Positions 53,244-64,000 of a stretch of 64,000 nt of DNA are shown piece after piece. Position 1 is the first letter of the stretch. The number at the start of each line of letters is the position of its first letter. Source of the DNA: Atrichornis clamosus (Eukaryota > Chordata > Aves > Passeriformes > Menuridae). The notes beneath the pieces are model-generated. The model saw nothing but the letters and a program-made list of their open reading frames with translations. It was not told where the DNA came from and did no database searches. The position numbers and the translations under genes are program-made. The stretch spans positions 1-64,000 of the forward strand of contig WBMZ01003459.1 in the NCBI GenBank assembly GCA_013400975.1, given 5' to 3'.

Positions 53244-56164
53244 AATAATTCTCCCTCTCCTCAATCTGAACTTACTCTCTTTCTTCACCCTTTTGACACT
53301 GGCCATTGTCCTAGACCCAGAGTACAAAACGTCACAGAAGAGAAAATTATGTTAGGGATGAAAATTGGACCTACACAATCCGTACATGTAGTCACTCTTG
53401 ACTGTGTGTGGGGTCATGGAAAGGATCTTGTCCCATAGACCTGTTTGCTCCTAAGGAACAGGTACGCAGAGCAGAGCAATGCAATAATAATCATAATAAT
53501 CAAAAGAAGTAATCTGTCAGTAATTCACTGCTATGAGCTGGGCAAGGCCCACTCTGCCTAGACAGTTCTTTGCTGTGCCCACCACCAGGGAAGGAGGGTG
53601 CCAAATTCTCTGCTCTGATTCACCCATCTGTGAGGTTGGGAGTAAAAGTATTTCTCTCCCAACTCCAGATCTGTCACATGGACTAACTGTGCTTTTGAAC
53701 CACTTGAAAACTTCACAAGAGATAACCATTATTTTATAAACAAGCTGTAAAATCCAAACAAATCTCTTTTGAACACATCTTGTTTCAACTTCTGTTTTAC
53801 TAACCTCATTTTAGCTCATTAAATCCAAAGTACTGGATTTGCTGTTCATCTTTTAGCTGTTTGTTTATAGTTATTTAAAATGGGGAATAAAAATGCTTTC
53901 TGATGTTCTGGGTTTGCTATTAATATTCTGATGCATTTCAGTTTGAAAGGAGCAATCAGAAGATTTGAAAAGCTAAACAGACTGTTAGATATTGCAATTA
54001 ATTTTTGAGGTTTTATTAATATTCATTCTATTTAAGTTGGTTTTGAAGAGCAGGGATTTGAGGAAAGGAAAACCATGAACTTTACAGTATTGCCCTATTA
54101 AATTAAAAGCATGATGGGCAGCTTTGCCCTTGTTTTTAAAATCCCCTGGTCATCTTTGACAGATGAACTTTCAGAAGGACATAGTGATAATTCTTGAGTT
54201 TTATCACTTGGTGACTAGCTGTACTGGAGGGATTTAACTCGGAAGAAACCAGTTTAGGCCCTCACATTAACAGATGGAGAAGCCTTGTCATTCACCGTCA
54301 GTTTTCCTGATGGATCACTGCTGATACGCAAATGCATATATATAAACATTTCTTGAACATGTTGGATATTAATAATTAATGTTAAATCATTCAAATATTA
54401 AATTAGACTAATACAAGATAAAATGGTTTCCTTCCCAAGCCATTGCTTCCTCCATTTCCTGAGTCATTTTGTGGAAGTCAATTAAATTAAAATGACTGGG
54501 AGTCTAGGAAGGCAGAGGTGAATCATCTTCAGACGGTGGACTGGAGAATGCCTTGTTGTCCATGACCCCCAGCTGGTCTGCCCACTTCTGCCTTTCCACT
54601 CTTTTCTCTAAGTCTTGTCTGTCTTTATAAAGCTCTAATTAAAGCCATAAAATACTAGACACAATTTTAAATTCTTAAATAATGTGACACGTTATTTATG
54701 GGACCCATAAGTGTTGTAGGCATTAAAGAAAAAAAAGGCTGTTCCTCTGATAGCATTCCTCATCTGCTGGTATTTTAGATTAACATGCACAATGCATTAT
54801 CTGTGCTAACATGCACAGGAGGAGATTTGCTTAGGTAAGGAAACTCAGCTTAAGGCAGAAGAAATCTTTCACTTGTTATCTCAAAAGATGCTGTTTCATG
54901 AGATCCAGCTGCTCTTATTTCTTCTGTTACTGCTGTGGAATTCACTTCAGCTTTAAAACATCTGCCTTACTGCTGGAGGTGCTGAAGAAGTCAGGCAGGG
55001 TACTTAAATTTACACACTGACATTCCTGCCTCACGTGAGGTTAATTCAGTGAAGTACTCTTTTATTTGGCCTGTGTTGAAGTGCAAAGATGTGAACTGAT
55101 GAGGTCTGCGTTCTTTCTTGAAGCTGCCAGTTCATTTTTGGATGTGTTGCTGCTAAGTCTCTGTGCAGGCTGCTGACACATGCTCCACAGCTTATTCCTG
55201 GCTGCTTCTCAAACCACAGTAAAAAGAGGAGACCCACCTCCCCCAATTTCCCCATGCTTGGAAAGTTGTGTGCTCGTTGATTTCTGAAAATTCATTCTCA
55301 GCAGTTGATCTGCTTTATGTGAGAGCTGGGAAGAGGGGGGAGAAAACAGCGAACCGAACAAAAACACTTACACGCTGTCTTTTGGGGCACTTTCTGGGGA
55401 AGTTTCTAATGTGCTGGTTCTGTTGGAATTAAATAAGACGATTGTAAGGAAGTCGAGTCTCTGTGTAATAATAATGGAGTTTCCTTAATGAAATGTGCTT
55501 CTTGGGATCAATGTGTTAAGACCCAGATGAATCAGAAGCACCTGCTGTTTCAATAACATGGAATCATATGGCAGTGAGATTTGCTTCAATACTGCTTTTG
55601 ATTTTATTGCTTCACAATAAGTAAAGTATAATTTTTTTTTCCTGGATGAAAGTGGTAAAAGTATTTCTCTGATTCCCTCATGACTGCTTCTCTTGTTGGT
55701 GTCATGAAGGAAACCTTTAGGATGTTTATTTAAGCCTTTTGAAGGTCAGTTTGCAAGTATATTTTCCAAGTCAGAATTCATATATATATTCATGCATTAT
55801 TAAGCATATATACTGCATTTCTGTAGATTTAATACCAGTCTTGCTTTTTTAAAGAATTGTGGAGTGCCTGTATAGCAAAAATAAGACATATTTGGGGTAT
55901 CTTGTAAGGGTTTCTGTGTGAAAAAGGGCATGAGCATAAATTATCTGCAGTGGGAGATAAAGATTCATAGAGCTTGTTTTAAAAACTTCCTATTCAATGA
56001 CTCACATTTGCTGCTTGCAGATATGCACAACGGTTAAATCTCTGATGTCTGTTGTACTGTCTGGCCAAAATTTGAAAGAAATTTAAATAGTATCAGTGGA
56101 ATTGTCCTTGCTTATTTTTTTGTATCAATACCTGTAATTTCTTTTTGTAAATGGTGTGATTTTT

Positions 56165-56247
56165 AGGGTGTCCTGCATAGGGTCAGGAGTTGGACTTGAT
56201 GACCCTGATGGGTCCTTTCCAACCCAGCATATTTCATGATTCTATGA
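56165..56247 (+). mobile_element. CR1 LINE, 83-base 3' end fragment
   Basis: It reads 'ggtgtcctgcatagggtcagg', 'agttggacttgatgaccc', 'gggtcctttccaacccagc' and 'catgattctatga', the last bases of a CR1 with one copy of the ATTCTATG terminal motif. It is extremely 5'-truncated and in the same orientation as CDH2. Confidence 0.88.
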
Positions 56248-56587
56248 GTTGTTTCCACGAGAAGTAATCTGTCATATACCCCACTCTTTAGACAGTGGAA
56301 GAAAATAAGGTACTAAGTGGGGGAAAAAAAAAGAACAAAGAACTCTTCTCTTGCAGTGTTTTTATTTTTCCAGAAAGTTTTTGCCAGTGTTAGTAAACCA
56401 TTTGTGAAAGTGATGTTTCAAAGTAATAGCAGCTCCTTGTGTTCATATCTTTTCTTTTGGGAAGAATTGATTGGTAACACCTCCCTCGAAGGGAGGAAGA
56501 TGAACTGGTAAATGAAGGAGCATGCACCATATTTGCATGCAATGAATTAAAATAAACTTTTCAGCAGCTCTATACAGAAAAAATCTT

Positions 56588-56624
56588 TCTGGTTTGGTTT
56601 TGTTTTGGTTTGGTTTTTTTTTAA
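56588..56624 (+). repeat. Imperfect (GGTTT/GGTTTT)n tract
   Basis: Short G/T simple sequence (ctggtttggttttgttttgg and onward), similar in kind to the tracts at 29339-29424 and 33880-34016. Confidence 0.75.
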
Positions 56625-57371
56625 TAGAACCTTGTCAGTGTTGTTTTAAACAGCTAACCAGTCTGAGGTCATTCCTGGTGCTCAGGGACCCTGGCCCTGC
56701 TCCAGCTGTGAGAGGGGGAGCGAGTGCCCGGCTCCAGGGCTGTTAGTGGTGGGAGGAGAGGGGGGCCACGGCCGCCGTATTCGACCAGGGTGTTTAACAT
56801 TTATGGAAATAGCCCGTTTGGTGCTTCCCTCCCCCTTTCTCCCAGTACCCTTACTTCTCTCTGTTGGCCTAGACATCTTTGGTTTCCATAGAGATCGCAA
56901 GAAGTTGCAGCAGTGGTTTTATACTCGGGCTTGGCTGAAACAAAACCTTGGCAGTTGTGGCCGTTTGGCCCACAAACCTACCTTGGCTCAGTGCTCTCAA
57001 ATGCTTTTGAGGACTTTCCCTGTTTTAGTATAAACTGCATGCTGGTTCTCTTTTTGCCTTTTGAAAAGTATGGTTAGACTTGTGATCATAGCATTAACTG
57101 TATAAAGTGGTTTGATTTATTTAAAGTAGGAAGCAGTCAGCCTGTCCTTACCTTGATGATATTTGAAGAAAGTCAAACAGTCATTCAAAATAAGCAACCT
57201 GCTGCTGTATTCCTGCGGCACAAACTTTGCTCCTGTCATTTTGGGTGATGCTAACTAGAATAAACAGTGTGATAGGCTCCATTGCTTAACAGAGTGCAGT
57301 TTTGGGAACACCTGCTGTCCTATGGTAATGTTAGTTTTGTCTAAAACGTATGTTGTCATTTTGTGTTTTAG

Positions 57372-57870
<499 letters not shown>

Positions 57871-58056
57871 TTCTACGGGGAAGTACCGGAAAACAGGGTG
57901 GATGTGATCGTGGCGAACCTGACGGTAACAGACAAAGATCAGCCCCACACGCCGGCCTGGAACGCCATGTACCGGATGACTGGAGGAGACCCCACAGGCC
58001 GGTTCACCATCCTCACCGATCCCAATAGCAACGATGGGCTGGTGACTGTGGTAAAG
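57871..58056 (+). CDS. CDH2: CDH2 exon 9: EC3
   Basis: The exon is 186 bases (62 codons, phase 0/0), mature residues 228-289. It reads [56 protein letters not shown] and LVTVVK. PEN and DKD motifs are calcium ligands of the EC2-EC3 and EC3-EC4 sites. NLT is a possible N-glycan. The exon is clearly GC- and CpG-richer than the introns around it. The donor is AAG/GTGAGA. Confidence 0.98.
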
Positions 58057-61450
<3,394 letters not shown>

Positions 61451-61593
61451 GTACTCAAAACTTTCAGATCCTGCAAATTGGCTGAAAATTGACCCTGTTA
61501 ATGGACAAATAACTACGACAGCCGTTTTGGACAGAGAGTCAATATATGTGCAAAACAATATGTATAATGCAACGTTTCTTGCTTCTGATAATG
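61451..61593 (+). CDS. CDH2: CDH2 exon 11: EC4
   Basis: The exon is 143 bases: G completing Arg, 47 codons, then G of the next Gly codon; mature residues 376-422. It reads [36 protein letters not shown] and [15 protein letters not shown] and DN are calcium ligands. IDPVNGQ in EC4 lies in the region implicated in N-cadherin/FGF-receptor interaction and neurite outgrowth. YNAT is a possible N-glycan. The donor is ATG/GTATGT. Confidence 0.98.
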
Positions 61594-62785
61594 GTATGTA
61601 TCAATAGTGTATATTTTTTTCAAAAAGCTTTCTTCTGTGTGGTTGAATGGCTCTCAGTTTTACTGGGGCAGAAAACAGGATATGCTTAGAATACATCCTG
61701 TTGGAAGTCTGTATTGCTAACAGACTCTACCAGCTACTTGGGAAATGGGCTGAAAAATAATTCTCTGAGTTTGTAGAAAGGCACTGGCTTAGTTACATTA
61801 GTTGAGTTTACAGAAAATTGAAAAAAACCTGCACGGTAGTGCGGTAGGTTGAGTGCCCAGCATGAGTGGACTTTATGGGGAGTAATGTGTTGGTGCAGGG
61901 GCTTTGTGTTTTCCCGCATTCAGGCTGCAGCAGTGAAGAGGAAAAAGTATCTTTTTGTTGTCAGTTTGTTAATGACAATTAACACTGCTCAGAAATGAGT
62001 CCTTTGATTTCAGCTGGAGTGCTGTGCTGTTCACAGCTGATAGCAGAAAGATGGACAGGCGCAGTTAGGAACATTCTCACATTAGAAGGGAAAACTGAAA
62101 CACTGGGGCTATTTTCCTTGGAAAGAAGACATGGTAAAATTTTGTGAACTGAAAGCTAGATTAGCTGTTTCTATACTTTGTCTCAGTTCTGGAGAAAAAA
62201 CATAAATGGAACTGGAAGATTATGGGAGTTGGAATGAGAACCATTGCTGGTTATACTGAAAAATTCCGTGCCAAATGTTGACATAAATGTGTGATTCCAG
62301 CAAGGTTTATGGAAGCATCACACGTTTGATATGGATAGTAGGAATGTCTAGAAATACTGTGCTGAAAGTCAGTATTAGAAAGAATTTAAATAGCACATTT
62401 ATGGTAAAGGGATATTAAGCCTTCGAAGTTAGAAAATAATTTGTCTAGAGGACAAACTATCCCAGTTCTGCACCTTCTTTGAAGCCTTTGATGTGGACCA
62501 TCTCTGGAGATTAACTGTGTGTCTGGTCAGTGAAGTGGATGAGTCCCTGACCTGTGGATCTGCAGTTATTTGCTGAATTTTGCTGCGTAGGGCCATTTTC
62601 CTGAGAGCTGACTACGTAAGAATTAGTGTGTTAGCAGGAGCAGTTACAGTGTTAGACTGGTTTTGTAAAGACAGAATCCCAAAACTGAGGTAAACATATA
62701 CATGGTAATTGAAAAGTGTTGATACAGCTTCATTTAAATAGCTTTGGAGTTGGAAACAGGCTTAATGGTTTTCCTTTTCTTTAAG
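61594..62785 (+). other. CDH2: CDH2 intron 11
   Basis: A phase 1 intron of 1,192 bases. No repeat family was recognised with confidence; 62090-62170 has a faint CR1-like phrase, which I rejected. The acceptor is strong (ttttccttttctttaag). Confidence 0.93.
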
Positions 62786-63019
62786 GAATACCCCCAATGA
62801 GCGGAACTGGCACACTGCAGATATACCTGCTGGACATCAATGATAATGCCCCCCAAGTGCATCCAAAAGAAGCCACAACTTGTGAAACACTGCAGCCTAA
62901 TGCTATTAACATCACTGCTGTAGACCCCGATATAGATCCAAATGCAGGCCCGTTTGCCTTTGAGCTGCCTGACACACCTGCCAGTATTAAGAGGAATTGG
63001 ACCATTGTTCGAATTAGTG
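62786..63019 (+). CDS. CDH2: CDH2 exon 12: EC4-EC5 linker and EC5
   Basis: The exon is 234 bases: GA completing Gly, 77 codons, then G; mature residues 424-500. It reads [72 protein letters not shown] and [11 protein letters not shown] is the last calcium linker. NIT and NWT are possible N-glycans. The VDPDIDPN and ELPDTPAS wording agrees with chicken rather than mammalian N-cadherin as recalled. The donor is GTG/GTAATT. Confidence 0.98.
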
Positions 63020-63345
63020 GTAATTAACATTTTAGAAATCTTAATAATTTTAAAGAAACTATTGCATATGTTTTGTGTATTTTTCCTTTGGTATTATTTC
63101 ACAACATGCATGAATTTGGTTAATATGAACAAGAAATCACCTTAGTGGAAGTTCACCAGAGAACAAGAAATTTCAAGAAAGAAAAGATGTTCACATCAAT
63201 CAAGAACTGATACTCTGAGTGTCACATAGTGGTTTGAGCAGGAAGTTAACACTGAGCTCAAAGACAAGTTATGTTTGCCAATACTATTTTAAACCCACAA
63301 GAGCAAGACATTACTTTCTAACAAGTGCCTTATTTTCACACACAG
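63020..63345 (+). other. CDH2: CDH2 intron 12
   Basis: A short phase 1 intron of 326 bases, AT-rich. Nothing else was seen. The acceptor is TTTTCACACACAG. Confidence 0.95.
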
Positions 63346-63579
63346 GCGATCACGCCCAGCTCTCCTTAAGAATCCGGTTCCTGGAAGCCGGTATCTACGA
63401 TGTGCCCATAGTAATTACAGATTCTGGAAATCCACATGCATCTAGCACTTCCTTGCTGAAAGTGAAGGTTTGCCAGTGTGACATAAACGGAGACTGCAGT
63501 GACGTTGACCGGATTGTTGGTGCAGGGCTGGGCACTGGTGCCATCATTGCAATTCTGCTTTGTATCATCATCTTGCTCA
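63346..63579 (+). CDS. CDH2: CDH2 exon 13: end of EC5, cleavage site, transmembrane helix
   Basis: The exon is 234 bases: GC completing Gly, 77 codons, then A of an Ile codon; mature residues 502-578. It reads [64 protein letters not shown] and [13 protein letters not shown]. The three cysteines lie in the membrane-proximal part of EC5. The Arg-Ile bond at 63512/63513 corresponds to the ADAM10 ectodomain-shedding site described in mammalian N-cadherin. The hydrophobic run starts the single membrane helix, which continues in exon 14. The donor is CA/GTGAGT. Confidence 0.97.
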
Positions 63580-64000
63580 GTGAGTAGATAGCTCTCTTAA
63601 TCCTAACTCCTTTATTCTTGTTTTGCAAGTACAGTATTACATTTTAGTGTCGGGTACCTTGACAAAGACAGGGGAGTTGTTAAAGACTCAGGTCCGGGAG
63701 TTGTTGCTGCATTTTTCAGTGTTTTGGGCAAGTATGAAAATTTCCTGATAGTGCAGTATTTGTAGTCTAAGACAGTACAGCTAGCACTTGCATGGCAGTC
63801 AAGCCCCACAGTGAAAGAGATTTTTCCATTTATACCCATGGGCACTTGTAATGTTACGTCAGTGAGTGGCCAGGTTAAAGATGTGATGAGTCTGCAGACA
63901 TCCAGTCGTTCTTGTGCTGCCAGTACCGTGTGATTTGATGCCACCCACAGCTGGTGTCAGTGCTTTTAAGGAGTGCTCTGATGTTACGACTATCGTACTT
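63580..64000 (+). other. CDH2: CDH2 intron 13, 5' part
   Basis: A phase 1 intron starting GTGAGT and running off the window. No exon 14 (cytoplasmic start, MKRRDKERQ-like) was seen. No repeat was recognised; a minus-strand open frame at 63612-63944 has no domain features. Confidence 0.93.

Noticed and set aside
62090..62170. Possible CR1 remnant (attttccttggaaagaaga)
   Set aside because: Only a short phrase resembles CR1, and neither flank continues the match.

Overview
The window is vertebrate nuclear DNA, almost certainly from a bird. It holds the middle of one gene on the + strand: CDH2, which encodes N-cadherin, the classical type I cell-adhesion receptor. Eleven coding exons could be delimited to the base by protein recognition, reading frame and GT/AG splice sites. 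They match exons 3-13 of the 16-exon classical cadherin layout. They join in frame into 2,040 coding bases (680 codons), running from the pro-domain through all five extracellular cadherin (EC) repeats into the transmembrane helix. The residues match recalled chicken N-cadherin more closely than mammalian N-cadherin, and far better than R-cadherin (CDH4). Small pro-domain differences suggest a bird other than chicken. Two CR1 LINE copies and one CR1 fragment, all with typical avian 3' ends, also point to a bird.

Layout: 1-46337 is the 3' part of the very long intron 2. It contains one old LTR-like repeat at the left edge, one CR1 tail (about 18863-19117), some low-complexity G/T tracts and short local duplications or hairpins. 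No other gene was recognised. 46338-63579 holds exons 3-13, separated by introns of about 0.33-4.8 kb. Intron 7 is the longest of these and carries a CR1 ORF2 remnant plus a second CR1 fragment. 63580-64000 is the start of intron 13. Exons 1-2 (signal peptide and start of the pro-peptide) and 14-16 (catenin-binding tail) lie outside the window or were not seen.

Functional map of the coding part: exon 3 and the start of exon 4 encode the pro-domain. Exon 4 carries the furin-type RQKR site and the mature N-terminus with Trp2. Exons 4-6 encode EC1 (with INPISGQ and HAV), 6-8 EC2, 8-10 EC3, 10-12 EC4 and 12-13 EC5. Exon 13 also encodes the membrane-proximal cleavage site and most of the membrane helix.

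I found no new biological system. The most useful leads are in intron 2: a near-perfect hairpin at 5889-5928 and several CpG- or motif-dense islets that may be enhancers. Also worth checking are unusual splice sites at exons 4 and 10 and an unexplained block in intron 4.
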